Below the pieces are notes generated by a model, which was not told where the DNA came from, searched no databases, and worked only from the letters and a program-made list of their open reading frames with translations. The translations under genes and the position numbers were made by a program. A stretch of 64,000 nucleotides of DNA from Hyphomicrobiales bacterium (lineage in GTDB: Bacteria; Pseudomonadota; Alphaproteobacteria; Rhizobiales; Rhizobiaceae): assembly GCA_900473045.1 (NCBI GenBank), contig UCKS01000028.1, positions 62,001-126,000 of the forward strand. The letters are read 5' to 3'. Below, piece after piece: positions 53,765-62,568 of this stretch. Within the stretch, counting starts at the first letter, position 1, and the number at the start of each line of letters is the position of its first letter.

Positions 53765-54466
53765 ATGACAAAGACGATCAGGATCGACGACGATGCCGCC
53801 CATCTGCTGGTCGTGGATGACGACCGCCGGATCCGTGATCTTCTCAACCGGTATCTGATGGAAAAGGGATTTCGCGTCACCACGGCTGCCGATGCAGATC
53901 AGGCGCGCCGCAAGCTCGAAGGCATCGATTATGATCTTCTGATCGTCGACGTGATGATGCCCGGCGAGACCGGCATTTCGCTCACCCAGAGCCTGCGCAA
54001 GATCAAGACCGTGCCGGTGATCATGCTGACGGCACTCGCCGAATCCAATGCCCGCATCGAGGGTCTGGAGGCTGGCGCCGACGATTACCTGCCAAAACCC
54101 TTCGACCCGCGCGAACTGGTATTGCGCATCAACAATATCCTGCGGCGCAATGCACCGGCCAAGGCGCCCAAGGTGGAACAGGTCATCTTCGGCCCCTTCA
54201 CCTTCTCGGTGGTGCGCAAGGAGTTGCGGCGCGGCGCCGATCATATCCGGCTGACCGACCGCGAGCAGGAGATCATGATGCTGTTTTCCCAGCGCGCCGG
54301 CGAAACCATTCCGCGCCATGAACTGGTGAGCGACGAGGCGGAAGTCGGCGAGCGCACCATCGACGTGCAGATCAACCGCCTGCGCCGCAAGATCGAGGAT
54401 GACCCGTCCAATCCCGTCTGGCTGCAGACAGTTCGCGGCATCGGCTACCGGCTGAGCGTGGACTAA
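53765..54466 (+). CDS. petR: OmpR-family response regulator, PetR-like
   Basis: This 233-residue regulator has a receiver domain (LLVVDDDRRIRDLLNRYLMEKGF, phospho-acceptor Asp in LLIVDVMMPGETG, Lys in YLPKPFDPREL). A winged-helix effector follows (LTDREQEIMMLFSQRAGETIPRHELVSDE, RTIDVQINRLRRKIEDDPSNPVWLQTVRGIGYRLSVD). It lies 49 bp after the MarR gene and 25 bp before the kinase gene, so the three are co-transcribed. Symbol by analogy with R. capsulatus. Confidence 0.88.
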   Translation: MTKTIRIDDDAAHLLVVDDDRRIRDLLNRYLMEKGFRVTTAADADQARRKLEGIDYDLLIVDVMMPGETGISLTQSLRKIKTVPVIMLTALAESNARIEGLEAGADDYLPKPFDPRELVLRINNILRRNAPAKAPKVEQVIFGPFTFSVVRKELRRGADHIRLTDREQEIMMLFSQRAGETIPRHELVSDEAEVGERTIDVQINRLRRKIEDDPSNPVWLQTVRGIGYRLSVD

Positions 54467-54491
54467 CCGATGATCACGCGGCTGGGTATCC

Positions 54492-55871
54492 ATGGCAAGC
54501 TTTGACATCCTGCGGCGCACCCGCACGCCAACCGGCGACACGACGTGGAAGCGCACCGCCCGCTGGCTGCGGCGGCGGTTGCCGATGGGGCTGTATGCCC
54601 GGTCGTTGCTGATCGTCATCATTCCAATGGTGCTGCTGCAATCGGTCGTCGCCTTTGTCTTCATGGAGCGGCATTGGCAGCTGGTGACCCAAAGGCTGTC
54701 GGCTGCCGTTACCGGCGATATCGCCGCCGTTATCGACCTGATCGATAAAATGCCCGCCAGCGATTATCCCGACGTCGTCCAGATCGCCCGTGACCGGCTC
54801 AACCTGCGCATCTCGATCGAACCCGACGGCGAACTGCCGGCGCCACGGCCAAAACCCTTTTTCGAAATCCTCGACCAGATTCTCAGCGAGGAGATTTCCG
54901 AGCAGATCCGCAAACCGTTCTGGATCGACACGGTCGGCAATTCCGATCTCGTCGAAGTCCGCATCAAGCTCGACGACCAGCGCATCCTGCGTGTCTATGC
55001 GCGCCGCAGCCAGGCCTACGCTTCCAACACCCATATCTTCATCGTCTGGATGGTCGGTGCCTCGCTGGTGCTCCTGACCATCGCCATCCTGTTCCTGCGC
55101 GGACAGATCCGGCCGATCCTGGCGCTGGCCAAGGCGGCCGAGAGTTTTGGCAAGGGCCAGAAGATCGACGACTTCTCCCCACGCGGCGCCGAGGAAATCC
55201 GTCGCGCCGGTCTTGCCTTCATCCAGATGCGCGAACGTATCGAGCGCCAGATCGAGCAACGCACGGCCATGCTGACCGGCGTCAGCCATGATCTCAGAAC
55301 CATCCTCACCCGTTTCAAGCTGCAGCTGGCCCTGGCCGGCGACAGCGCCGATCTCGACAACCTCAACCAGGACGTCGAGGACATGCAGAGCATGCTGGAA
55401 GGCTATCTCGCCTTCGCCCGCGGCGAGGCGGAGGAGGATGTCGGTCAACTGAAGCTCAGCGACCTGATGAACCGGCTGACGCTCGAGGGCGAACTGCATG
55501 AAAAGACGGTCACGACTTCGGTCGAGGGTGACGATAACATCCGCGTCCGTCCGAACGCCTTCACCCGGCTGGTCGCCAATCTGGCATCAAACGCCTATCG
55601 CTACGCCAACACCGTGCATATCGACGCCAAGCACAGCAACAAATGGCTGACGATCACCATCGATGACGATGGCCCCGGCATCCCCGAACGCTCCCGCGAA
55701 GACGTCTTCAAGCCGTTCTTCCGGCTCGACGAGGCCCGCAATCTCGACAGTTCGGGAACAGGGCTTGGCCTTGCGATCGCGCTGGACATCGCCAGAAGCC
55801 ACGGTGGCAATGTGACGTTGGCAGATAGTCCAATGGGTGGATTGCGGGCGATGGTCCGGGTGCCGGCCTGA
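54492..55871 (+). CDS. Membrane sensor histidine kinase of the PetR system
   Basis: This 459-residue kinase has two membrane segments (MGLYARSLLIVIIPMVLLQSVVAFVF near residue 40 and HIFIVWMVGASLVLLTIAILFL near 180) flanking a periplasmic sensor. A HAMP linker follows (ALAKAAESFGKGQKIDDFSPRG). HisKA carries the phospho-acceptor in TGVSHDLRTILTRF, and the HATPase carries VANLASNAYRYA and SSGTGLGLAIALDIARSHGG. It presumably phosphorylates the PetR-like regulator encoded 25 bp upstream. The signal is unknown. The ATG at 54492 was chosen. Confidence 0.92.
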   Translation: MASFDILRRTRTPTGDTTWKRTARWLRRRLPMGLYARSLLIVIIPMVLLQSVVAFVFMERHWQLVTQRLSAAVTGDIAAVIDLIDKMPASDYPDVVQIARDRLNLRISIEPDGELPAPRPKPFFEILDQILSEEISEQIRKPFWIDTVGNSDLVEVRIKLDDQRILRVYARRSQAYASNTHIFIVWMVGASLVLLTIAILFLRGQIRPILALAKAAESFGKGQKIDDFSPRGAEEIRRAGLAFIQMRERIERQIEQRTAMLTGVSHDLRTILTRFKLQLALAGDSADLDNLNQDVEDMQSMLEGYLAFARGEAEEDVGQLKLSDLMNRLTLEGELHEKTVTTSVEGDDNIRVRPNAFTRLVANLASNAYRYANTVHIDAKHSNKWLTITIDDDGPGIPERSREDVFKPFFRLDEARNLDSSGTGLGLAIALDIARSHGGNVTLADSPMGGLRAMVRVPA

Positions 55872-55896
55872 TCACCGCGAATTGGTGCCGATCAGT

Positions 55897-56181
55897 TCAA
55901 CCCGAAACGTATTTATGAATAATGGAATTGATCAGGGTTTGGTACGGAATACCTTCCTGCAGCGCGCGAGACTTCAACTGGGCAAGATCAGCCTTGGAGA
56001 CCCGCAGGGAAATCTTCTCCCGATCCTCGCTGAATGTTACCCGGGCGGTTGCTTCCAATTCAGCGCGGCGAGCAGGCGTCAGCTGGCTCTTGAGAGGCGA
56101 ACTGCTATTTTCAAGTGCCTCGATCAGCGACGCTTCTTCGTCGTCGAGATAAACACCGATTTCAGGCTTGTTCGACATCAT
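55897..56181 (-). CDS. CopG/BrnA-type antitoxin of second TA pair
   Basis: This 94-residue protein has an acidic N-terminus (EIGVYLDDEEASLIEALENSSSPLKSQLTPARRAELEATARV). A ribbon-helix-helix-like C-terminus follows (EKISLRVSKADLAQLKSRALQEGIPYQTLINSIIHKYVSG), as in CopG-type antitoxins of BrnT-like toxins. It overlaps the toxin gene by 20 bp and has GGGAG before its paired ATGs at 56181/56178. It probably neutralises the adjacent toxin and represses their promoter. Confidence 0.85.
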   Translation of the reverse strand: MMSNKPEIGVYLDDEEASLIEALENSSSPLKSQLTPARRAELEATARVTFSEDREKISLRVSKADLAQLKSRALQEGIPYQTLINSIIHKYVSG

Positions 56182-56464
56182 CTTCTCCCGGCAAATAAAC
56201 CTGTCTAAGCCGTCGGCTTGGAAATGCGGTTTTCAGGAACAGGTTACCATCCGCATCCCGCACATAGGGAACCGCATACACATACCCTAAGAACAACACG
56301 ACGAGCATCCGTTGCTTCGGACACTTTTCGGCATTCGGATGCTCTATGTCATCCAGCAAACCACCGGCATCGATCGCGGCAACAATATCTTCAAAACAGA
56401 CATGCCGATCCGAATGCTCCTTCAGGGCTCGGTTTTTATCGATGCTCCAAAGAAATCTCGCCAT
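56162..56464 (-). CDS. BrnT-like toxin of second TA pair
   Basis: This 100-residue protein has FLWSIDKNRALKEHSDRHVCFEDIVAAIDAGGLLDDIEHPNAEKCPKQRMLVVLFLGYVYAVPYVRDADGNLFLKTAFPSRRLRQVYL. This matches a group of BrnT-like ribonuclease-fold toxins (FLWDxxKNxxLKxxRxIxFEE...LKTxxPSRxxxxxYL). It precedes the antitoxin gene and overlaps it. Its ATG (56464) lies only six bases after a TACAAT -10 element, so the message may be leaderless. Toxic activity is inferred from family and pairing. Confidence 0.85.
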   Translation of the reverse strand: MARFLWSIDKNRALKEHSDRHVCFEDIVAAIDAGGLLDDIEHPNAEKCPKQRMLVVLFLGYVYAVPYVRDADGNLFLKTAFPSRRLRQVYLPGEDDVEQA

Positions 56465-56470
56465 AGCACT

Positions 56471-56498
56471 ATTGTATGGACAGAGTATGGCTTGTCAA
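56471..56498 (-). promoter_or_regulatory. Strong promoter of second TA pair with CCATAC direct repeats
   Basis: On the minus strand TTGACA (56498-56493) and TACAAT (56476-56471) are 16 bases apart. Two CCATAC repeats 11 bases apart lie in the spacer, a likely binding array for the ribbon-helix-helix antitoxin. The -10 ends six bases before the toxin ATG. Confidence 0.65.
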
Positions 56499-56532
56499 AT
56501 CCGTGGTCGATCAAGTTGCGGCGGGCAGATTC

Positions 56533-57087
56533 TCAACGCGAATAGGTGCCGATCATCCCGCGCCGTTCGTTGAACCGGTGCCAGGCGTCGATGCGTTTTG
56601 GGTGCTTTGCCCGCATCACGTCGAGCGGGGCGAGAAGCCGCCCTTCCCGTTGCCAGTGCGCATCGAATATCTCGATGATGCGGCGGTTCGGCCAGGGTTT
56701 GTTGACGATCGACAGGAGCGCTTCGAAAGCTTCGTCCTCGTGGCCAGAACCGAAACGGTGGGCGAGGATGCCGTAGGCAAACGCAGTCGAGCGGCTGACG
56801 CCCGCGTGGCAATGCACGATGCGGCTATCCTGCTTTTCGATTGCAGGCAGAACGACATCGAAGAACGCGGTGACGGCGTCTGGAAAATGGCTGGTGGCCA
56901 GCGCATTTTCCTGATCGCGCAGCCGCACGACATGGTGCTCTGCATTGGAGATGCGCGGAACGTGCTCTTCGGCCAGCTCCGGGTCGAGTAATGAAACGAC
57001 ATGTGAGGCCGACCAGTCTCCAGCGACCATGGCCGCATCGCGCAGGCAGGTGACGCGGATGAAGTCTCGAACGGCGCTCTGGTCCAT
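56533..57087 (-). CDS. Dual-specificity/tyrosine protein phosphatase-like protein
   Basis: This 184-residue protein has the phosphatase P-loop HCHAGVSRSTAFAYGIL, with catalytic Cys and Arg. An upstream VVSLLDPELAEEHVPRI segment and a helical C-terminus (LLSIVNKPWPNRRIIEIFDAHW) complete it. It matches bacterial dual-specificity phosphatases; its substrate is unknown. The start is the ATG at 57087. csaA lies 12 bp upstream on the same strand, so they are co-transcribed. Confidence 0.9.
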   Translation of the reverse strand: MDQSAVRDFIRVTCLRDAAMVAGDWSASHVVSLLDPELAEEHVPRISNAEHHVVRLRDQENALATSHFPDAVTAFFDVVLPAIEKQDSRIVHCHAGVSRSTAFAYGILAHRFGSGHEDEAFEALLSIVNKPWPNRRIIEIFDAHWQREGRLLAPLDVMRAKHPKRIDAWHRFNERRGMIGTYSR

Positions 57088-57098
57088 CGTTATATTCC

Positions 57099-57440
57099 CT
57101 ATAGGAGACGCTTGCCGTTCGGCACCGGCTTGTCGGTGGCAGCAAGCACGATCGCGCCCGCTTCGTCCTCAAAGCCCAATGTCAGGACTTCCGAGCGGAA
57201 CGGGCCGATCTGGCGCGGCGGAAAATTGACGACGCCGAGCACCTGGCGGCCGATCAGGCTTTCCGGCGTGTAGTGGGCTGTGATCTGGGCCGACGACTTC
57301 TTGAAGCCGATCTCCGGGCCGAAATCGATGACGATCTTGATCGCCGGCTTGCGCGCTTCCGGAAAGGGCGATGCCTCGACGATCGTGCCGGTGCGAATAT
57401 CGACGCGCTCGAAATCGGCGTAGGTGATGGTCTCTGTCAT
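57099..57440 (-). CDS. csaA: tRNA-binding protein CsaA
   Basis: This 113-residue OB-fold protein shows FERVDIRTGTIVEASPFPEARKPAIKIVIDFGPEIGFKKSSAQITAHYTPESLIGRQVLGVVNFPPRQIGPFRSEVLTLGF, the tRNA-binding domain shared with the Met-tRNA synthetase and Arc1p C-terminal domains. CsaA is a dimeric tRNA-binding protein with chaperone-like activity. The ATG at 57440 was chosen over an extension to 57530. It lies between proC and the phosphatase gene on the same strand. Confidence 0.93.
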   Translation of the reverse strand: MTETITYADFERVDIRTGTIVEASPFPEARKPAIKIVIDFGPEIGFKKSSAQITAHYTPESLIGRQVLGVVNFPPRQIGPFRSEVLTLGFEDEAGAIVLAATDKPVPNGKRLL

Positions 57441-57456
57441 GGAAAAAAGTCCTGAA

Positions 57457-58281
57457 TTAACCGGCCAGTTCTTCCGCCCGCTTGCGGGCTGCGGCAATCG
57501 CCTTGTCGAACAGAGGCTGCATGCCGTCATCGGCCATGAGAATATTGAGCGCCGCCGCCGTGGTACCGCCCGGAGACGTCACGTTCTGGCGAAGCTTCGA
57601 AGCGTCGTCGGGGGACTGGTGCAAAAGTTCACCAGCCCCCGCGACGGTTTCCCGTGCAAGCCGCATGGCAAGGTCCGCCTGAAGACCGGCCTTGCGGCCA
57701 GCCTCCGCCATGCACTCGACGAGATAGAAGACATAAGCCGGGCCGCTGCCAGACACGGCGGTGACCGCATCGATATCGGCTTCGGTTTCGACCCATTCGA
57801 CCGGGCCGGATACTTTCAGCAAATTGTGGACGAGATCGCGCTGCGCGCTGGATACTGCACCATTGGCAAAGGCGCCGGTTACGCCCCGGCCGATCATGGC
57901 CGGCGTATTCGGCATAGCACGTACCATGGCAGCATCGCCGAGATGGGATTGCATAAAGGACAACGTCGTACCGGCAGCAACGGAAACCACAACTGTTTCA
58001 GGGCCAACGAGGCTCTTCAACGGCGGAAGCACGGTGCCCATCATCTGCGGCTTGACCGCGAGGAACAGAACGCCAGCCTTGAGATCTGCTGGCGCCATTG
58101 TGACATGACGCGCACCGTTGTCGGCAATCAGCTTGGCCATGGCAGGCGGCGGACCGGGATCGATCACCAGCAGATCGGCACCGGAGATGCCGCTCTTCAG
58201 CCAACCGGCAAGCATTGCGCCGCCCATATTGCCTGCACCGATGAGAACGATTGGACCCGAGGCATGCACAGCCATCGTCAT
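57457..58281 (-). CDS. proC: Pyrroline-5-carboxylate reductase
   Basis: This 274-residue enzyme makes proline from pyrroline-5-carboxylate. It has the NAD(P) site IVLIGAGNMGGAMLAGWLKSG. The proC signature is AVSGSGPAYVFYLVECMAEAGRKAGLQADLAMRLARETVAGAGELL. QNVTSPGGTTAAAL ends the catalytic region. The ATG at 58281 (with GCGAGGC upstream) overlaps the ybjN stop in an ATGA; an ATG at 58275 is also in frame. The long extension to 58380 is not family-like. Confidence 0.95.
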   Translation of the reverse strand: MTMAVHASGPIVLIGAGNMGGAMLAGWLKSGISGADLLVIDPGPPPAMAKLIADNGARHVTMAPADLKAGVLFLAVKPQMMGTVLPPLKSLVGPETVVVSVAAGTTLSFMQSHLGDAAMVRAMPNTPAMIGRGVTGAFANGAVSSAQRDLVHNLLKVSGPVEWVETEADIDAVTAVSGSGPAYVFYLVECMAEAGRKAGLQADLAMRLARETVAGAGELLHQSPDDASKLRQNVTSPGGTTAAALNILMADDGMQPLFDKAIAAARKRAEELAG

Positions 58282-58778
58282 GCCTCGCCGACGGTTTCGA
58301 ACATCACGGCTTCGACGGCGCTCTGCGCATCGACACCCGACCAGACCACGAACTGGAAGGCCTGGAAATAGGATTCGCACGCCTCAAGCGCGCTGGACAG
58401 CAGAACCTCGACCTGCTGGTTGGTCGGCTCGGCACCGCCGGCCAGCAGCAGCGACTGGCGGAAGATCACCACGTCTTCCTGACGCCAGAGGTCGAAATGC
58501 CCCATCAGCACCTGGCCGTTGATATGGGAGAGCAGCCGGATCACTTCGTTGACGCGGCTTTCGGGAACCTTGATGTCAAAGGCGCAGGCAAGATGCAGCG
58601 CCTCGAATTCTTCCATCCAGGAGAAGGAGACGTGGTAATCGGTCCACTTGCCTTCCACCGTCATGGCGATTTCGTCCTCGCCAGAGCGCTCGAAGGACCA
58701 ATCATTATTGGCAGCGACGAACTCGATCATATCGACCGGGTTCGATTGGCGCTCAAGTTCCAGTTCCATCAGGCTCAT
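58278..58778 (-). CDS. YbjN-domain protein
   Basis: This 166-residue protein is the typical alphaproteobacterial YbjN: NPVDMIEFVAANNDWSFERSGEDEIAMTVEGKWTDYHVSFSWMEEFEALHLACAFDIKVPESRVNEVIRLLSHINGQVLMGHFDLWRQEDVVIFRQSLLLAGG. The E. coli relative affects motility and stress, but its molecular role is uncertain. It overlaps proC in an ATGA, so translation is probably coupled. The ATG at 58778 was chosen; one at 58769 is also possible. Confidence 0.92.
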   Translation of the reverse strand: MSLMELELERQSNPVDMIEFVAANNDWSFERSGEDEIAMTVEGKWTDYHVSFSWMEEFEALHLACAFDIKVPESRVNEVIRLLSHINGQVLMGHFDLWRQEDVVIFRQSLLLAGGAEPTNQQVEVLLSSALEACESYFQAFQFVVWSGVDAQSAVEAVMFETVGEA

Positions 58779-59211
58779 GCATCACCCCAAAAGTCCTGGT
58801 GCAGACATGCGACATCGTGTTCACACACGAGGACTGCAAACTCAAACACCAGAAACAAACATTTATGATTACCGGAAACACGACCATCCTGGCTGACATA
58901 CCCTGCCCGGAGCTTGCGTGATCCGTTTCGAATCATCATTTAAAATCAGTGTATAATGCCGGAGTCCGCATGAAAGCCCCCCGGGTGAAAAATAGCGCCG
59001 GTGGTTGTGGATAGGCTCTCTTAAATTGATTCAGCACCCGTTCTTAAACGACTCTGCCATAAGCGTTTTTCGGCAGTGTCCACAGGGTGAAAGATTTATG
59101 AAAAACGCCGTGCGGGCAGCCCTGTAAAAGAGCCCCTTTGTACCGTCCCGGGACACCTGCCCCGCACTCTGGTCAAACGCGGCGGCACAGCGAGCGCCAC
59201 CGCGTTGATTC
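58779..59211. other. 433-bp intergenic gap with an orphan -10-like sequence
   Basis: No gene is supported here. TATAAT occurs at 58952-58957 without a clear -35 element. TGTGGATAG near 59016 and TGTCCACAG near 59077 resemble imperfect DnaA boxes. The region may hold an unrecognised small RNA but I cannot support a call. Confidence 0.3.
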
Positions 59212-59475
59212 TTATGACTTGCCGCCGTCCGAAAGGCGCGCTTCCAGCGCTGCGATACGGGCGAGAAGCGCGTCGTTTTCCTCGCGCGCTTTCAGCGCCA
59301 TTTCGCGGACGGCCTCGAATTCTTCGCGCTTGACGATATCCATGGAATTCAGCAGCCGTTCGCCCTGGGCGCGAAAAACCGTTTCCATTTCCTTGCGCAC
59401 GCCCTGGGCCGCACCCGCCGCGTCGGTCATCAACTTGGCAAAATCATCCAGAATACGGTTTGCACCTGTGCTCAT
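59212..59475 (-). CDS. ubiK: Accessory ubiquinone-biosynthesis factor UbiK
   Basis: This 87-residue protein matches UbiK (YqiC): NRILDDFAKLMTDAAGAAQGVRKEMETVFRAQGERLLNSMDIVKREEFEAVREMALKAREENDALLARIAALEARL, with an amphipathic N-terminus and a C-terminal coiled coil. UbiK binds UbiJ and assists the soluble ubiquinone-synthesis complex. The ATG at 59475 was chosen over an extension to 59682. It is divergent from lgt. Confidence 0.9.
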   Translation of the reverse strand: MSTGANRILDDFAKLMTDAAGAAQGVRKEMETVFRAQGERLLNSMDIVKREEFEAVREMALKAREENDALLARIAALEARLSDGGKS

Positions 59476-59651
59476 CGTCTCGGTCTCCCGTCTTGAACGT
59501 CCATTGCCCACTCTGAGGGCTTGAAGAGGAGGTAGGAGCACATGCGGGCTGATGCAAGGAAAAATACCGGTGATGTCAGCCTTTCGTGAACGCAGCTTGC
59601 CTTGACCCTGCCCTGCCGCAGGGCCATGTTCCGGCAAAACAACCGGCGGAA

Positions 59652-60509
59652 ATGAAGCAGACCTTGGAAACAATAGCGACACTCTTTTCGATCATGCCCT
59701 TTCCGGAAATCGATCCGGTGCTGATTTCACTTGGTCCCTTGCAGATCCATTGGTACGGCCTGGCTTACGTGGCGGGCATCCTGATCGGCTGGCAATATGC
59801 CCGCAGGCTGGCGCGCAACACGGCACTTTGGCGTGACGGCTCCCCCGCCATCACCGAAACGCAGCTCGATGACTTCCTGCTCTGGGTCGCGGCCGGTATC
59901 GTCGGCGGCGGACGCATCGGTTACATCCTGTTCTACGACCTGCAGAGCGTCATTGCCAACCCGCTCCGCGCTCTGGAAATCTGGAACGGCGGCATGTCCT
60001 TCCATGGCGGACTGATCGGCACGATGATTGCCATGATCCTGTTTGCCAAGCGCAACAAGATTGCCGTCTGGAGCCTGTTCGACATCGTCGCTGCCGTCGT
60101 GCCGATCGGGCTTTTCTTCGGCCGCATCGCCAACTTCATCAATGCCGAACTGTGGGGCCGGTTGTCCTCCGCTCCTTGGGCCGTCGTCTTTCCGACCGGC
60201 GGCCCCTTTGCCCGTCACCCGAGCCAGTTATATGAGGCAGCGCTTGAGGGCCTTGTGTTACTGACCGTTCTTGCCGTGATGATCTATTACCGCCATGGAC
60301 TGAAAACGCCTGGCCTCGTCTGCGGCATCTTCGTCACCGGCTATGGCTTGGCGCGCATCTTCGTGGAATTCTTCCGCGAGCCGGACGCGCAGCTCGGTTA
60401 TCTCCTCGGTGGCTGGTTGACCATGGGCATGCTGTTGTCTGTCCCGATGGTGTTGATCGGCCTCTGGGCCATCCTGCGAGCCCGGCGCGCCACTGCCGTG
60501 ACCGCGTGA
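59652..60509 (+). CDS. lgt: Prolipoprotein diacylglyceryl transferase
   Basis: This 285-residue inner-membrane enzyme transfers diacylglyceryl to the lipobox Cys of prolipoproteins. It has [28 protein letters not shown] at the start, [11 protein letters not shown] and the Lgt signature [21 protein letters not shown]. It closes with [23 protein letters not shown] (including the conserved Arg/Glu region) and seven membrane segments. The ATG at 59652 was chosen; 59694 is possible. It is followed 10 bp later by the MidA-like gene. Confidence 0.96.
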   Translation: MKQTLETIATLFSIMPFPEIDPVLISLGPLQIHWYGLAYVAGILIGWQYARRLARNTALWRDGSPAITETQLDDFLLWVAAGIVGGGRIGYILFYDLQSVIANPLRALEIWNGGMSFHGGLIGTMIAMILFAKRNKIAVWSLFDIVAAVVPIGLFFGRIANFINAELWGRLSSAPWAVVFPTGGPFARHPSQLYEAALEGLVLLTVLAVMIYYRHGLKTPGLVCGIFVTGYGLARIFVEFFREPDAQLGYLLGGWLTMGMLLSVPMVLIGLWAILRARRATAVTA

Positions 60510-60519
60510 AGGGGCCGAC

Positions 60520-61614
60520 ATGACCACGCCGCTTGCGGACAAGATCAAGGCCATCATTCTGGCCAACGGCCCGATCAGCGTGACCGACTATTTTTCGCTT
60601 TGCCTGGCAGACCCGGAACACGGTTACTACAGGACCCGCGAACCTTTCGGCCAATCCGGTGACTTCATAACCGCGCCGGAGATCAGCCAGCTGTTCGGCG
60701 AGATGCTCGGCATTTTTCTGGTTCAGGCCTGGCAGCGGCATGGCGAGCCGTCTCCGGTCAATATCGCCGAGATCGGCCCCGGCCGCGGTACGATGATGGC
60801 GGATATCCTACGCGTCGTCGCCAAGCTATCGCCTGCCCTCTATGAGGCGGCCCGCGTCCATCTGGTCGAGACCAGCGAGCGGCTGCAGAAGGTGCAGCAG
60901 CAGACGCTGGTTGCCCACAAGTTCAAGATTTCGTGGCATGACAGCTTCGACACACTGCCGGACGGTTTTCTGCTTCTGGCAGCCAATGAACTGTTCGACG
61001 CCATCCCCATCCGCCAGTTCGTCAAGACGGCGCAAGGGTTCAGGGAGCGGCTTGTCGGCCTTGATGCAGGCGGAGAACTGGCATTTGCGGCTGGTGTCGC
61101 CGGCATCGATCCGGACCTGCTTCCAGCATCTGCCCCGGCAGCTCCGCTCGGAACAGTGTTCGAAGTCGCCCCTGCCCGCGATGCGGTGATGGCAGCGCTC
61201 AGCGAACGCATCCGCACCCATGGCGGAACGGCTGTCATCATCGACTACGGCCATATGGCAACCGGCCTTGGCGACACCCTGCAGGCTGTGCGCGACCACC
61301 AGTTCGATCCGCCGCTTGCCCATCCGGGCCTGGCCGATATCACCAGTCATGTCGATTTCGAGCAGTTGGCCCGGCGTGCCGTAGCGGAAAATCTGCAGAT
61401 CAATGGGCTGACCTATCAGGGCGACTTTCTGATCGCGCTTGGCCTTGCCGAACGCGCCGCAGCCCTTGGCCGCGACAAGAGTGCCGAAACCCAGGAAAAC
61501 ATCCGCTCCGACGCCGAACGGCTGGCCGGCGCCGGTGAAGGAAAAATGGGCGAATTGTTCAAGGTTCTGGTCGTCAGCAGCCCGAATGTCGCGCTTGTCC
61601 CCTTCCAGAAATAG
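60520..61614 (+). CDS. Class I SAM-dependent methyltransferase, MidA/NDUFAF7-like
   Basis: This 364-residue protein has the DUF185 lead (KAIILANGPISVTDYFSLCLADPEHGYYRTREPFGQSGDFITAPEISQLFGEMLG). The SAM-binding motif is IAEIGPGRGTMMADILR, with motif post I ANELFDAIPIRQFV. The eukaryotic relative NDUFAF7 methylates a respiratory complex I subunit; the bacterial target is unconfirmed. The ATG at 60520 has AAGGGGC upstream. It follows lgt by 10 bp and likely shares its transcript; pgeF follows. Confidence 0.92.
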   Translation: MTTPLADKIKAIILANGPISVTDYFSLCLADPEHGYYRTREPFGQSGDFITAPEISQLFGEMLGIFLVQAWQRHGEPSPVNIAEIGPGRGTMMADILRVVAKLSPALYEAARVHLVETSERLQKVQQQTLVAHKFKISWHDSFDTLPDGFLLLAANELFDAIPIRQFVKTAQGFRERLVGLDAGGELAFAAGVAGIDPDLLPASAPAAPLGTVFEVAPARDAVMAALSERIRTHGGTAVIIDYGHMATGLGDTLQAVRDHQFDPPLAHPGLADITSHVDFEQLARRAVAENLQINGLTYQGDFLIALGLAERAAALGRDKSAETQENIRSDAERLAGAGEGKMGELFKVLVVSSPNVALVPFQK

Positions 61615-61772
61615 CGGCACCCAGGACGCGCCGGCGACGCCCGCTGTCGTTTCGGTGGATTGACAGAGACCCACCCTTGAGGCCAACATCCGGCCAAATC
61701 ACCTGGGCTGACGCAGCCGCCACGCCCGGAAAACCCACCGCATTGCAGCATATCGAAAAGGCAAAACAACCG

Positions 61773-62567
61773 ATGAAGGATGATGCCTTGCTCTCCCCTG
61801 TGCAAAGCCCCCTTCTCGCCTCGAGAGCGGGAAGCGCGATCAGACATGGCTACTTCACCCGTCAAGGCGGCATCTCGGATGGCATCTATCGCGGCCTCAA
61901 TGTCGGGCTTGGATCGAGGGACGAACGCGTCCGTGTTGAGGAGAACCGCGCCCGTGTCAGCGGGTGGTTTGGCGCTGCGCCGCAAAAGCTGGCAACGGTC
62001 AACCAGGTTCATTCACCCGACGCCCTGATTGTCGATGCAAGCTATGACGGTTCACGGCCGCAAGCCGATGCGCTGGTAACCGCGACGCCCGGCCTTGTCA
62101 TCGGTGTGCTGTCGGCCGATTGCGGCCCTGTCCTGTTTGCCGACGCGGAAGCAGGCGTGATCGGTGCGGCGCATGCCGGCTGGAAGGGGGCGCTGACCGG
62201 TGTGCTGGAAAGCACGATCGAGGCGATGATCTCGCTCGGCGCCCGCCGGGCACATATCGCCGCCTGTCTTGGCCCCTCGATCAGCCGCCGGAATTACGAA
62301 GTCGGCAGCGAATTCGTCGAGCGGTTTCTGGAGAAGGATTCCAGCTACGCGGCCTTCTTCACGCCCTCGCCACGCGAAGGCCACGCCATGTTCGACCTGC
62401 CGGCACTGACCATCAGGCGCCTGACCGAAGCAGGCGTCACGGCAGAAAATCTCGACATTTGCACCTATGCGGACGAGGAGCGCTTTTTCTCCTATCGCCG
62501 GACGACCCATCGCAGCGAGCCGGATTACGGCCGGCAGATTTCTGCAATATCCATACGGGAGGCATGA
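61773..62567 (+). CDS. pgeF: Polyphenol oxidase/PgeF-type purine nucleoside phosphorylase (YfiH family)
   Basis: This 264-residue protein matches YfiH/PgeF: HGYFTRQGGISDGIYRGLNVGLGSRDERVRVEENRARV, VNQVHSPDALIVDA, and LSADCGPVLFADAEAGVIGAAHAGWKG with Cys-His metal ligands. GPSISRRNYEVGSEFVERFL and YRRTTHRSEPDYGRQISAI end it. The family was named polyphenol oxidase/laccase, but several members act on purine nucleosides or edit cell-wall precursors (PgeF). The ATG at 61773 was chosen; a TTG at 61677 could extend it. The M24 gene starts one base after its stop. Confidence 0.92.
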   Translation: MKDDALLSPVQSPLLASRAGSAIRHGYFTRQGGISDGIYRGLNVGLGSRDERVRVEENRARVSGWFGAAPQKLATVNQVHSPDALIVDASYDGSRPQADALVTATPGLVIGVLSADCGPVLFADAEAGVIGAAHAGWKGALTGVLESTIEAMISLGARRAHIAACLGPSISRRNYEVGSEFVERFLEKDSSYAAFFTPSPREGHAMFDLPALTIRRLTEAGVTAENLDICTYADEERFFSYRRTTHRSEPDYGRQISAISIREA

Positions 62568-62568
62568 C

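Noticed and set aside
58995-59085. DnaA-box-like 9-mers as a replication origin
   Set aside because: Only two imperfect matches, no cluster, and rhizobial oriC lies near other genes.
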